NCBI GenBank assembly: GCA_002281575.1
Contig: NCGN01000001.1
Coordinates: 62,001 to 126,000 of the forward strand
Length of the DNA stretch: 64,000 nucleotides
From: Sphingobacteriia bacterium 28-36-52
GTDB lineage: Bacteria; Bacteroidota; Bacteroidia; Chitinophagales; Chitinophagaceae
Direction of reading: 5' to 3'
Shown here piece after piece: positions 27,167 through 35,932 of this stretch. Under the pieces are notes generated by a model. That model saw only the letters and a program-made list of their open reading frames with translations. It did no database searches and was not told where the DNA came from. The first letter of the stretch is position 1, and each line of letters begins with the position of its first letter. Made by a program: the position numbers and the translations under genes.

Positions 27167-29680
27167 ATGGCTAAAGAGAAAATAGATAGAAGGGTTTTTG
27201 AAAACGAAACCGGAGTTCAGGGGCAGTATAAAAACTGGTTCTTAGAGTATGCATCCTATGTAATACTCGAAAGAGCTGTGCCTGCATTAGAGGATGGCCT
27301 TAAACCAGTTCAGAGAAGAATACTTCATTCCATGAAAGAAATGGATGATGGTAGATTCAATAAAGTGGCCAATATTATTGGTCAAAGCATGCAATACCAT
27401 CCTCACGGGGATGCCAGTATTGGAGACGCTTTGGTTAATTTGGGCCAAAAGGATTTATTAATTGAAACTCAAGGTAACTGGGGAGATGTTAGAACGGGAG
27501 ATGCAGCCGCTGCTTCTCGTTATATTGAAGCCAGATTATCAAAGTTTGCTTTAGAAGTGGCATTTAATGCCAAAACTACTGAGTGGCAATTAAGTTATGA
27601 TGGACGAAAAAATGAGCCGGTAAACTTGCCTATGAAATTCCCTTTGTTATTGGCTCAGGGAGCAGATGGTATTGCAGTTGGATTGTCTACTAAAATTTTA
27701 CCCCATAATTTTTGTGAATTAATTGATGCGTCTATAAAATATTTAAGAGGCAAAAAATTTGAATTATTCCCCGATTTCCAAACAGGTGGAATGATTGATG
27801 TTTCAGCATACAATGAAGGTAAAAGAGGTGGGAAAGTTCGCGTAAGAGCGCATGTAGAGGAGTTGGATAAAAAAACATTGGTTATTAGAGATGTGCCTTA
27901 TGGTGTTACTACCACCCAGTTAATGGAAAGTATTACCAAAGCAAATGATCAAGGTAAGATCAAGATTAAAAAAGTAGTTGATGTTACTGCTAAGGAAGTT
28001 GAAATTCAAATTGACTTAGCACCTGGTATATCACCAGATATTACAATTGATGCTTTGTATGCATTTACCGATTGTGAAGTAAGTATTTCACCGAATGCTT
28101 GTGTAATTGAAAATCATAAACCTAGGTTTATGGGTGTTCAAGATTTATTGCGTTCTTCTGTAGACAATACCAAGCATTTGTTGAAGCGAGAATTAGAAAT
28201 TAGACTTGGTGAATTAGAAGATAAATGGCATTATACCTCTTTAGAAAAAATATTCTTCGAAGAAAAAATATACAAAGAGTTAGAGCAAAAACATGAAACT
28301 TGGGAACATGTTATTGAAGCTATAGATAAAGGGTTCGCTCCATTCAAAAAGAAATTGAAAAGACCCATTGAAAGAGAAGATATTTTAAAATTAACCGAAA
28401 AGCCGGTTAGAAGAATCTATCGTTTAGATATTAACGAGTTGAATCAACAAATAAAAGGGATAGAGGCAGATATTATAGAAGTGAACCACCATTTGGAACA
28501 TTTAACAGATTATGCGGTGGCTTATTACGATAGTTTACTAAAGAAGTTTGGTAAAGGAAGGGAGCGTAGAACGGAGATTAAAGAGTTTGATACCATTCAA
28601 GTAAAACAGGTTGCCATTGCCAATACCAAATTGTATATTAATAGGGCCGAAGGTTTTATTGGAACAGGACTAAAGAAAGATGAGTTTTTATGCGAGTGTT
28701 CCGATTACGATGACATTATTGCATTTACCAAAACCGGTACAATGAAAGTGGTTAAAGTGTCTGATAAAACATTTATTGGCAAAGACATTATACATGCAGC
28801 CATATTTGAGAAAAATGATGAGCGTACTACCTATAATATGATTTACTTGGATGGTAAATCTGGTGTTAGCTATGCTAAACGTTTTAATGTAACCGGAGTT
28901 ACCAGAGAAAAAGAATACGATTTAACAAAAGGGTCAGAAAAAAGCAAAGTACATTATTTAACTGCAAATCCAAATGGCGAAGCTGAAACATTAAAAATTA
29001 TATTAAGTCCCAATTGTACAGCCCGAATTAAAGAACTCGATTTTTATTTTGAAGAATTAGAAATCAAAGGAAGAAGCAGTATGGGTAATCAGGTTACCAA
29101 ATACCCTATTAAAACGGTGAAATTAAAAGAAGCTGGTAAGAGCACATTAGCAGGCAGAAAACTTTGGTTTGACGATAAATTTGGAAGATTAAATACCGAA
29201 GAGAAAGGGCAATACCTTGGAATGTTTGAAGACGAAAAAATTGTTGTTATTTATAATGATGGTTCCTATGAATTAACAGATACAGAAATCACTCAAAGAT
29301 TTGAACCTGAAAAAGTTGCTTTGGTTGAGCAATTCAATCCAGAAAAAACCATCACTGCAGTTTATTTAGATGCCGATAAAGGACAGTACAATATAAAGCG
29401 CTTCAAAATAGAAACGACTACTTTGAAAACCCAGTTTGTGTTTATAAAAGAAGGGAAAGACAATCGATTAGAAGCAGTAACTACAGAACAAGAACCCATA
29501 TTAGTGGTGCAAACAGGACGAGGACAGCAGGTAAGAAAAGCCAAGTTTAAAGTGGCTAAAATGGTAGAAGTTATGGGTTGGAAGGCTGTAGGAGCAAAAT
29601 TAACTGATTTTAATAAGAGCATTGAAATGGAGTGGGAAGTAAGGCCAGTTTCAGACACAGCTCAAACAGAATTATTTTAA
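27167..29680 (+). CDS. parC: DNA topoisomerase IV subunit A
   Basis: An 837-residue type IIA topoisomerase cleavage subunit. The catalytic tyrosine is Y119 in A-A-S-R-Y-I-E-A-R-L, and the QRDR-like region Y-H-P-H-G-D-A-S-I-G-D-A-L lies at residues 77-89. The C-terminal half continues into a beta-pinwheel-like domain with weak repeats rather than the canonical GyrA box Q-R-R-G-G-x-G, supporting ParC rather than GyrA. Partner parE is three genes upstream. The start ATG is 15 bases after the cupin gene. Confidence 0.92.
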   Translation: MAKEKIDRRVFENETGVQGQYKNWFLEYASYVILERAVPALEDGLKPVQRRILHSMKEMDDGRFNKVANIIGQSMQYHPHGDASIGDALVNLGQKDLLIETQGNWGDVRTGDAAAASRYIEARLSKFALEVAFNAKTTEWQLSYDGRKNEPVNLPMKFPLLLAQGADGIAVGLSTKILPHNFCELIDASIKYLRGKKFELFPDFQTGGMIDVSAYNEGKRGGKVRVRAHVEELDKKTLVIRDVPYGVTTTQLMESITKANDQGKIKIKKVVDVTAKEVEIQIDLAPGISPDITIDALYAFTDCEVSISPNACVIENHKPRFMGVQDLLRSSVDNTKHLLKRELEIRLGELEDKWHYTSLEKIFFEEKIYKELEQKHETWEHVIEAIDKGFAPFKKKLKRPIEREDILKLTEKPVRRIYRLDINELNQQIKGIEADIIEVNHHLEHLTDYAVAYYDSLLKKFGKGRERRTEIKEFDTIQVKQVAIANTKLYINRAEGFIGTGLKKDEFLCECSDYDDIIAFTKTGTMKVVKVSDKTFIGKDIIHAAIFEKNDERTTYNMIYLDGKSGVSYAKRFNVTGVTREKEYDLTKGSEKSKVHYLTANPNGEAETLKIILSPNCTARIKELDFYFEELEIKGRSSMGNQVTKYPIKTVKLKEAGKSTLAGRKLWFDDKFGRLNTEEKGQYLGMFEDEKIVVIYNDGSYELTDTEITQRFEPEKVALVEQFNPEKTITAVYLDADKGQYNIKRFKIETTTLKTQFVFIKEGKDNRLEAVTTEQEPILVVQTGRGQQVRKAKFKVAKMVEVMGWKAVGAKLTDFNKSIEMEWEVRPVSDTAQTELF

Positions 29681-29689
29681 ACATCAATT

Positions 29690-30529
29690 ATGGAAACAGT
29701 TAAGGTTGGTCAATTCAATACATTAAGGGTTAGTAGAAAAGTGGAATTTGGCTTCTATTTAGAAGATGGGGCAGAAGGAATTCTTTTACCCAAAAGATTT
29801 GCTCCCAATAACTTGAATATTGATGATGAAATTGAAGTTTTTGTTTACCATGATTCAGATAATCGACTCATTGCAACAACCCAAAAACCCAAAGCAGTAG
29901 TGGGAGAAATTGCAAAAATGAAAGTGGTATCTGTTACTAAGCAAGGTGCATTTTTAGATTGGGGGCTCATGAAAGATTTATTTGTTCCTGCTTCTAAGCA
30001 GGTTTCAGGTATGCGGCTAGGCGGTGAGTATTTAGTAATGCTATATATTGATGAAATGACTGGGCGAGTTGCTGCTACAGAAAAAGTAGAGAACCTGATG
30101 AGCAATGATGAGTTAACTGTAAAAGAAATGGAGCAGGTAGACTTATTGGTATATAGAACTTCTGAGTTGGGATATGTAATGATCATCAATAATAAACATA
30201 TTGGAATTTTACATGGAAATGAAGTATTTCAGCAATTAGAAATTGGCGAAAAAGTGAAAGGGTTTATAAAAAAAATTAGACCCGATAATAAAATTGATTT
30301 GATTTTAGGTAAGCCAGGCTATACCAAGGTAGAAGATGAGAGCGCTAAAATTCTAAGACTCTTAAATGAAAATAACGGATACCTTCCGTACAACGACAAG
30401 TCTGATCCCACTGATATCTATGCTTTTTTTGGAATGAGTAAAAAAGCTTTCAAAATGACTACTGGAAATTTATACAAGCAAAAAAAGATTCAATTTACCC
30501 AAACTGGGATTCAATTAATTGAGCAATAA
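29690..30529 (+). CDS. cvfB: CvfB-family S1 RNA-binding protein
   Basis: A 279-residue protein with tandem S1/OB-fold domains and a C-terminal winged helix, as in CvfB of staphylococci and the YitL family. Visible features: V-G-Q-F-N-T-L-R-V and G-A-F-L-D-W-G-L-M-K-D-L-F-V-P (S1 core, residues ~84-98), a second S1 in G-E-K-V-K-G-F-I-K-K-I-R-P-D-N-K-I-D-L, and the terminal D-P-T-D-I-Y-A-F-F-G-M-S-K-K-A-F-K. It probably binds RNA and affects expression globally. It starts nine bases after parC and its stop codon lies inside a large palindrome. Confidence 0.85.
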   Translation: METVKVGQFNTLRVSRKVEFGFYLEDGAEGILLPKRFAPNNLNIDDEIEVFVYHDSDNRLIATTQKPKAVVGEIAKMKVVSVTKQGAFLDWGLMKDLFVPASKQVSGMRLGGEYLVMLYIDEMTGRVAATEKVENLMSNDELTVKEMEQVDLLVYRTSELGYVMIINNKHIGILHGNEVFQQLEIGEKVKGFIKKIRPDNKIDLILGKPGYTKVEDESAKILRLLNENNGYLPYNDKSDPTDIYAFFGMSKKAFKMTTGNLYKQKKIQFTQTGIQLIEQ

Positions 30530-30558
30530 TTTAACTAACGCGTGTTAGTTAAATTATT
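30525..30558. promoter_or_regulatory. Perfect palindromic operator at the thiolase promoter
   Basis: A perfect 15-bp inverted repeat (30525-30539 and 30544-30558) with a GCGT centre, core ACTAAC-GCGT-GTTAGT. It overlaps the cvfB stop codon and ends exactly where the thiolase -7 element begins, covering the -33 position. No T run follows, so a terminator is less likely than a regulator site. The symmetry and size resemble operators of TetR-family repressors, several of which control fatty-acid degradation genes; the regulator itself is not in the window. Confidence 0.7.
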
Positions 30559-30565
30559 AACTTTG
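30558..30565 (+). promoter_or_regulatory. Promoter -7 element of the thiolase gene
   Basis: TAACTTTG is a perfect TAnnTTTG match, 19 bases upstream of the thiolase ATG. The -33 region falls inside the palindrome at 30525-30558 and has no clear TTTG, so a bound regulator there would directly affect transcription. Confidence 0.6.
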
Positions 30566-30584
30566 CGCTTCAAAATCATTTACT

Positions 30585-31769
30585 ATGTCTACTAAAGTTG
30601 TTTACATTGTTTCTGCTGTTAGAACGCCTATAGGAAGTTTCGGAGGAAGTTTGAAAGATTTTTCTGCTACTCAATTAGGGGCAATTGCCATTAAAGGTGC
30701 AATCAATAAAGCAGGGATAGATGGGGCTTTAGTAAACGAAGTGTTGATGGGTTGCGTAATTCAAGCTAATACTGGTCAAGCTCCTGCCAGACAAGCTGCA
30801 AAATTTGCTGGTCTTCCAGACTCAGTAATTGCTACTACTGTAAATAAAGTGTGCGCAAGCGGAATGAAAGCAATTGCGCAAGGAGCGCAAGCCATCTTAT
30901 TAGGGGATGCCGATATTATTGTTGCCGGCGGTATGGAGAGCATGAGTAATGTTCCTTATTACAGCCCGAATATGCGTTGGGGTAATAAGTATGGCAATGT
31001 TCAATTGGTAGATGGATTGTCAAAAGATGGTTTAACAGATGTGTATCATAATTATGCAATGGGAAATTCTGCAGAATTATGTGCCAAAGAGTGCAATATT
31101 TCTAGAGCAGACCAAGATGCTTTTGCCATTGAAAGTTATCAGAGAAGTCAATTAGCATGGAACAAAGGTTGGTTTAATGAAGAAATTGTTCCTGTTGAAA
31201 TTCCTCAAAGAAAAGGGGATCCTATTTTATTTGCTAAAGACGAAGAACCGTTTAATGTTAAGTTCGATAAAATTCCTGAATTAAAACCTGCATTTATTAA
31301 AGATGGAACTGTAACTGCTGCAAATGCAAGTACCATGAACGATGGAGCTGCTGCAGTGGTATTAATGAGTAAAGAAAAAGCAGAAGAGTTAGGCATTAAG
31401 CCGTTGGCAATTATTAAGTCTTATGCAGATGCAGAGCAAGCTCCCGAATGGTTTACCACTACGCCTTCATTGGCGATACCTAAAGCAGTTGCCAAAGCAG
31501 GATTATCTATGGGAGATATTGACTTTGTTGAATTAAACGAAGCATTTTCTGTTGTGGGTATTGCCAATACACAAAAATTGGGTTTAAGCCCTGCAAAAGT
31601 AAATGCACATGGTGGGGCAGTTTCTATTGGGCATCCATTGGGTTGCAGTGGTGCCAGAATTATTGTTACATTAATTAATGTGTTGAAGCAGCAAGGAGGT
31701 AAAATAGGAGCGGCTGGTATTTGCAATGGAGGTGGAGGTGCTAGTGCAATGGTGATAGAACTGGCTTAG
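30585..31769 (+). CDS. Acetyl-CoA C-acyltransferase (thiolase)
   Basis: A 394-residue thiolase of the biosynthetic/degradative acetoacetyl-CoA type, which joins or cleaves acyl-CoA and acetyl-CoA. The acyl-accepting cysteine is C90 in N-K-V-C-A-S-G-M-K; the second active-site set is N-E-A-F, G-G-A-V-S-I-G-H-P-L-G-C-S-G-A-R and the C-terminal C-N-G-G-G-G-A. It is monocistronic, with its own promoter and a palindromic operator, and its last four bases overlap the convergent reductase gene. Whether it serves beta-oxidation, ketogenesis or isoprenoid supply cannot be decided here. Confidence 0.92.
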   Translation: MSTKVVYIVSAVRTPIGSFGGSLKDFSATQLGAIAIKGAINKAGIDGALVNEVLMGCVIQANTGQAPARQAAKFAGLPDSVIATTVNKVCASGMKAIAQGAQAILLGDADIIVAGGMESMSNVPYYSPNMRWGNKYGNVQLVDGLSKDGLTDVYHNYAMGNSAELCAKECNISRADQDAFAIESYQRSQLAWNKGWFNEEIVPVEIPQRKGDPILFAKDEEPFNVKFDKIPELKPAFIKDGTVTAANASTMNDGAAAVVLMSKEKAEELGIKPLAIIKSYADAEQAPEWFTTTPSLAIPKAVAKAGLSMGDIDFVELNEAFSVVGIANTQKLGLSPAKVNAHGGAVSIGHPLGCSGARIIVTLINVLKQQGGKIGAAGICNGGGGASAMVIELA

Positions 31770-32404
31770 TAATTACTAATACCTACTCTTTGTTGAATAT
31801 ATTCTTGATTGGTTGCTGCTTTTAGCATGGCCATTGCAAGGTCTCCGGCATTTATTCTAAAATGGTTGGGGTCTGGTGCATAGTTAACACTGGTTATAAA
31901 AATGCCTGTTTCGTCTTTATCATGAATATCTGCCGGACAAAAAAAAGTCCAATCTAAATTGCTTTCTAACAAAAGTTCAAATGCTTTTAAGTGTTCCATT
32001 CCCACTGCAAGATATTCTTCGGGATAATCTTCGGCGTGTAATAATAAAGTGTTGTCTTCAGCATTTAATATGCCCATTCCCCCCAAAGCAATGATTCTTT
32101 TCTTTCCTTTTTTTTGCATCTGGTTGATGATCTGTTTTATTCCTAAACTTCTGGTTTTATCTGAACCATCTGAAGCGCCACCTAAAACAGAGATGATAAC
32201 GTCTGCTTTATCTATTGCTTTTGCTACATCTTTTTCATCAAAAAGGTACCCTTTTTGAGCGGTCAATTTTTCATTTATATTGTCTTGATCAATCAATGAT
32301 TCCACATTTCTTCCAAAGGCAGTTACTTGATTCCCTTGGTTTAATGCTTGTTGAACAATTCTTTTACCCACCTGGCCAGTTGCTCCAAAAACAGTGATAT
32401 GCAT
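31766..32404 (-). CDS. NAD(P)-binding atypical short-chain reductase
   Basis: A 212-residue single-domain Rossmann protein of the NAD(P)H-binding (NmrA/SDR_a5-like) group. The dinucleotide loop V-F-G-A-T-G-Q-V-G-K-R lies at residues 5-15, followed by D-V-I-I-S-V-L-G-G-A and R-I-I-A-L-G-G-M-G. The canonical SDR Y-x-x-x-K is replaced by weaker matches, as usual in this group. It is the last gene of a three-gene minus-strand unit behind the bacilliredoxin-like protein (21-base gap). Substrate unknown. Confidence 0.75.
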   Translation of the reverse strand: MHITVFGATGQVGKRIVQQALNQGNQVTAFGRNVESLIDQDNINEKLTAQKGYLFDEKDVAKAIDKADVIISVLGGASDGSDKTRSLGIKQIINQMQKKGKKRIIALGGMGILNAEDNTLLLHAEDYPEEYLAVGMEHLKAFELLLESNLDWTFFCPADIHDKDETGIFITSVNYAPDPNHFRINAGDLAMAMLKAATNQEYIQQRVGISNY

Positions 32405-32425
32405 ACAATATAATTTAAAAGCAAA

Positions 32426-32755
32426 CTATGCTACTTGTTCCGCAATTTCATTCATGTTAATGCCTTGATGACTCTCGTCGTATATGCATTCTCCATTTTT
32501 AATAACCAAAATTTGTGGAGACTCATGATACACATTAAACCGTTCGGCAATTAGACCAGAAATTGTACGAAATTTAATAAGGTCAAGGTAATAAAAATCG
32601 GTATTGGATGGGGGAGTTTCTCTTTCAAGTCTATTTAAAGCCATTGAACTGATACTGCAACGAGTACTATGTTTAAAAATAACCTGGGGAGCTTCAAAGG
32701 ATTTTTTGCTGATACTATCTAGTTGATCTAATTCTGTTAAAGGAATCCAATTCAT
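32426..32755 (-). CDS. ytxJ: YtxJ-like monothiol bacilliredoxin
   Basis: A 109-residue thioredoxin-fold protein. The single active-site cysteine is C33 in H-S-T-R-C-S-I-S-S, the arrangement of the YtxJ/BrxC family that removes bacillithiol from proteins. Bacillithiol is made by many Bacteroidota, so the role fits. The frame extends to 32773, but the ATG at 32753-32755 gives the family N-terminus M-N-W-I-P-L. It sits between the small lipoprotein gene and the reductase gene on the minus strand. Confidence 0.8.
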   Translation of the reverse strand: MNWIPLTELDQLDSISKKSFEAPQVIFKHSTRCSISSMALNRLERETPPSNTDFYYLDLIKFRTISGLIAERFNVYHESPQILVIKNGECIYDESHQGINMNEIAEQVA

Positions 32756-32791
32756 GCAAATATTTTTTTGCAAAATTAATTCATTTACAGC

Positions 32792-32911
32792 TTATCCCCT
32801 GAAATATCGTGGGTTGGTGGTAGGGCAACCTTTGCCTTTAACCGATGCGCAAGAACTCAGAAGTACACTTGTAAAAACGGCAACTAAAATGATGAAACTA
32901 ATCTTTTTCAT
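32792..32911 (-). CDS. Very small lipoprotein (39 residues)
   Basis: The longer frame (to 33046) is unlikely, but an internal ATG at 32909-32911 starts an ideal short lipoprotein: M-K-K-I-S-F-I-I-L-V-A-V-F, then the lipobox L-L-S-S-C at about residue 21, and a mature part of only ~18 residues rich in glycine and charge, ending N-P-R-Y-F-R-G and with one more Cys. A perfect -7 element lies 41 bases upstream. It is the first gene of the minus-strand unit with ytxJ. No function is known; many tiny lipoproteins of this type occur in Bacteroidota. Confidence 0.62.
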   Translation of the reverse strand: MKKISFIILVAVFTSVLLSSCASVKGKGCPTTNPRYFRG

Positions 32912-32951
32912 ACGTTGGGCTTTGTGTTGGAAGCTGTATTTTGCAGTGAAA

Positions 32952-32959
32952 CAAAGATA
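32952..32959 (-). promoter_or_regulatory. Candidate -7 element of the lipoprotein-ytxJ unit
   Basis: On the minus strand these bases read TATCTTTG, a perfect TAnnTTTG match. Start would be near 32946, about 35 bases before the lipoprotein ATG. No clear -33 element was found. Confidence 0.45.
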
Positions 32960-33034
32960 TTGATTCAGGTGAATATGCAGCCTGTAAATACCATTGAGAT
33001 TGTTAAAAATATCGATTTCTATAAATATAAACGT

Positions 33035-34402
33035 ATGAAGGTTCATTTTATTTCAATAGGAGGGAGCGTAATGCACCAATTGGCTATTGCATTGAGTAAA
33101 AAAGGCTATCAAGTTACAGGAACGGATGATGAGATATTTGAACCTGCATGGGGTAATTTAGAAAATGCAGGGTTGTTGCCTGCACAAATTGGTTGGGATG
33201 AAACGAAGATTCAACCAGATTTGGATGCCGTTATTCTAGGCATGCATGCGCGAGCTGATAACCCAGAGCTATTGAAAGCCAAAGCTTTAGGGTTAAATAT
33301 CTATTCATTTCCGGAATATATTTATAAAGAGTCTTTGCAAAAAAAGAGAGTAGTAGTTGGAGGTAGTCACGGTAAAACTACTACTACTAGTATGATCATG
33401 CATGTACTTAAAAAGCAAAAAATGGCTTTTGATTATTTGGTGGGAGCAAAGCTGTCTGGCTTTGAACAGTCTGTAAATATTACCGATGCCCCAATTATAG
33501 TGTGCGAAGGAGACGAATACCCAGCAAGCGCAATTGAGAAAAAGCCAAAATTCCATTTTTTATATCCCCATATTGCAATATTAACGGGAATAGCATGGGA
33601 TCATATTAATGTATTCCCCACTTTTGATTTCTATTTAGAACAATTTATCATTTTTATCAATCGAATTGAGAAGGGTGGCCTTCTAATTTATAATGAGTCT
33701 GATACAGTTTTAGCAGACTTGGTTGCTAAAAATAAAAGAGCCGATATTCAATATCAACCTTATCAGGTTCCTCCTTTTAATATTGAAAATGGAATTACCA
33801 CAATTCAAATAGCTGGTCAAACTGGAACTTTAAGTGTTTTCGGAAATCACAATTTAATGAACTGTTTGGCAGCCTATTATGCCTGTGCAGCTTTAGGTGT
33901 TAATGCCAAAGATTTTTTAGAGGCAATGAATGATTTTACTGGTGCTGCTAAAAGATTGGAGTTGCTAGAGTCGAATGATTCCATGTGTATTTATAGAGAT
34001 TTTGCTCATGCTCCAAGTAAAGTTAAAGCTACTGTTCAGGCTGTTAAGCAACAGTTTCCTAAAAGAAAATTGTATGGAATACTTGAATTACATACTTATA
34101 GTAGTTTGAATGTCAACTTTATGAATGAGTACAGGGGTGCATTAGATGATTTAGATGAGAGTGTGGTTTTTTATGCTAAACACGCATTAGAAATCAAGAA
34201 GATGCCTGAACTACCCGCACAAAAAGTAATTGAAGGATTTGGCAAACCCAGACTTATTGTAATGAATGAAAAGAATGACTTAGAAAAATGGTTATTAACC
34301 ATACCCAACCATGACGCAAATATTCTGTTCATGAGTAGTGGTAATTATGATGGATTAAACATAAATTCGTTGGCTGAAGCAATCATAAAAAATCATCCTT
34401 AA
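33035..34402 (+). CDS. mpl: UDP-N-acetylmuramate:L-alanyl-gamma-D-glutamyl-meso-diaminopimelate ligase
   Basis: A 455-residue Mur ligase that attaches recovered tripeptide to UDP-MurNAc in peptidoglycan recycling. The N-terminus K-V-H-F-I-S-I-G-G-S-V-M-H-Q-L is diagnostic for Mpl; the ATP loop is G-G-S-H-G-K-T-T-T-T-S-M, with E-G-D-E-Y-P in the central domain and D-F-A-H-A-P-S-K-V near the C-terminal domain. The ATG at 33035 is used; the longer frame from 32915 overlaps the divergent promoter region. The NamZ-like protein at 22214-23395 may serve the same recycling pathway. It heads an operon with the three genes after it. Confidence 0.92.
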   Translation: MKVHFISIGGSVMHQLAIALSKKGYQVTGTDDEIFEPAWGNLENAGLLPAQIGWDETKIQPDLDAVILGMHARADNPELLKAKALGLNIYSFPEYIYKESLQKKRVVVGGSHGKTTTTSMIMHVLKKQKMAFDYLVGAKLSGFEQSVNITDAPIIVCEGDEYPASAIEKKPKFHFLYPHIAILTGIAWDHINVFPTFDFYLEQFIIFINRIEKGGLLIYNESDTVLADLVAKNKRADIQYQPYQVPPFNIENGITTIQIAGQTGTLSVFGNHNLMNCLAAYYACAALGVNAKDFLEAMNDFTGAAKRLELLESNDSMCIYRDFAHAPSKVKATVQAVKQQFPKRKLYGILELHTYSSLNVNFMNEYRGALDDLDESVVFYAKHALEIKKMPELPAQKVIEGFGKPRLIVMNEKNDLEKWLLTIPNHDANILFMSSGNYDGLNINSLAEAIIKNHP

Positions 34403-34410
34403 GGATCACA

Positions 34411-35178
34411 ATGAAATTAAATTTAACCAGACCCATCGCTTTTATTGATCTTGAAACAACTGGTGTTAATATCAGTAACGACAGAATTGTTGAAATAGCT
34501 ATTGTTAAAATTTTGCCTGATGGCACAAGTCAAGTGAAGCGTAAATTAATCAACCCATTAATACCGATTCCTTCCGGGGCTTCTGATGTTCATGGAATAA
34601 CAGATGATATGGTTAAAGACGCGCCTAGTTTTAAACAGGTAGCTAATGAAATAAAACAATTCATGGACAATTGTGACATGGGAGGCTATAATAGCAATCG
34701 ATTTGATGTACCCATGTTGATTGAAGAATTTTTAAGAGCTGGTGTTTCATTTTCTGTAGATGGTAGAAAGTTGGTTGATGTGCAGAAAGTGTTTCATATG
34801 ATGGAACAAAGAACCCTTGGGGCAGCATATAAATTTTATTGCAATAAAGTATTAGATGGAGCACATAGTGCCGAAGTAGATGCAACGGCTACCTGGGAGG
34901 TTTTAGAAGCACAAATTGAAAGATATCCTCAAATTGGTGATACAGTAGAAAGCATTGTAAAGTTTACTGGCGAAGATGATATTGTAGACTTTGCAAGAAG
35001 ATTTGTGAAAGAAAATGGTATTGAGGTTTTTAATTTTGGGAAACATAAAGGGAAGCCAGTTACACAAGTATTAAAAGAAGAGCCACAATACTATGATTGG
35101 ATGATGAAGGGTGATTTTGCAATGAATACCAAACAAAAACTAACTGAAATTTTAAACAGAACATTACTGAAGAAATAG
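34411..35178 (+). CDS. DEDDh 3'-5' exonuclease (DnaQ/ExoX-like)
   Basis: A 255-residue protein. The N-terminal exonuclease domain (residues ~8-175) has the Exo I motif F-I-D-L-E-T-T-G (D13, E15), H-G-I-T-D-D-M, and the Exo III region A-H-S-A-E-V-D-A-T-A-T-W with the catalytic His and Asp. The C-terminal ~60 residues (F-N-F-G-K-H-K-G-K-P-V, then Y-Y-D-W-M) form the small accessory domain found in ExoX-like proteins of Bacteroidota. It is probably a repair exonuclease rather than the replicative epsilon subunit. The gene begins nine bases after mpl. Confidence 0.85.
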   Translation: MKLNLTRPIAFIDLETTGVNISNDRIVEIAIVKILPDGTSQVKRKLINPLIPIPSGASDVHGITDDMVKDAPSFKQVANEIKQFMDNCDMGGYNSNRFDVPMLIEEFLRAGVSFSVDGRKLVDVQKVFHMMEQRTLGAAYKFYCNKVLDGAHSAEVDATATWEVLEAQIERYPQIGDTVESIVKFTGEDDIVDFARRFVKENGIEVFNFGKHKGKPVTQVLKEEPQYYDWMMKGDFAMNTKQKLTEILNRTLLKK

Positions 35179-35180
35179 CA

Positions 35181-35924
35181 TTGGAAAAAATTGTAATCAT
35201 ACCAACTTTTAATGAAAAGGATAATATTGCTTCCATTATACAAGCAGTTTTTTCCTTGAATCAAGGCTACCATATTTTAGTGATAGACGATGGCTCCCCT
35301 GATGGCACTGCGGAAATTGTAAGGCAACTCATTCAATTATACCCCAATTATTTATTTCTAGAAGAACGAAAAGGAAAGCTTGGGCTTGGCACTGCTTATA
35401 TACACGGCTTTAAGTGGTGTTTAAATAGGTCTTATCAATATATATTTGAAATGGATGCCGATTTTTCGCACGATCCCAATGATCTAGAAAGATTGTACCT
35501 GTCATGTAAAAATGATGGGGCCCAAGTGGCTGTGGGAAGTAGATATGTAAAAGGAGGACAAACAGAAAACTGGCCATGGGACAGGCAATTGTATTCAAGG
35601 GGAGGGGCGCTTTATACAAAAATGCTTACATGGATGCCTGTGCAAGACCCTACTGCGGGCTTTGTTTGTTATAAAAGAGAAGTATTAGAAGCCATTAACT
35701 TCGATATGATTTCTTTTGTTGGATATGCTTTTCAAATTGAAATGAAATTTGCTGCATGGAAACTTGGTTTTATAATTAAAGAAGTACCCATCGTATTTAA
35801 AGATCGTAAGATTGGCGTTAGTAAAATGAATAAAGGCATCATTAAAGAAGGCGTTTTAGGCGTTATAAGTATTCAATGGCAGAGCATGTTTAAAAATTAT
35901 CGCAAAAGGGTTAAAGCAACTTAA
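35181..35924 (+). CDS. Polyprenol-phosphate glycosyltransferase (DPM1-like)
   Basis: A 247-residue GT2 enzyme like dolichol/polyprenol-phosphate mannosyltransferase, which charges a lipid phosphate carrier with a sugar for use outside the membrane. Motifs: I-P-T-F-N-E-K-D-N-I, V-I-D-D-G-S-P-D-G-T, the DxD in F-E-M-D-A-D-F-S-H-D-P, and the acceptor motif D-P-T-A-G-F-V-C-Y. It has no C-terminal membrane helices, so it belongs to the soluble class. The start is TTG at 35181, two bases after the exonuclease stop. Confidence 0.88.
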   Translation: MEKIVIIPTFNEKDNIASIIQAVFSLNQGYHILVIDDGSPDGTAEIVRQLIQLYPNYLFLEERKGKLGLGTAYIHGFKWCLNRSYQYIFEMDADFSHDPNDLERLYLSCKNDGAQVAVGSRYVKGGQTENWPWDRQLYSRGGALYTKMLTWMPVQDPTAGFVCYKREVLEAINFDMISFVGYAFQIEMKFAAWKLGFIIKEVPIVFKDRKIGVSKMNKGIIKEGVLGVISIQWQSMFKNYRKRVKAT

Positions 35925-35932
35925 ATTCTATT

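Noticed and set aside
32915..33034. N-terminal extension of mpl
   Set aside because: It overlaps the divergent lipoprotein promoter and precedes the canonical Mpl start M-K-V-H-F-I; the ATG at 33035 fits the family.
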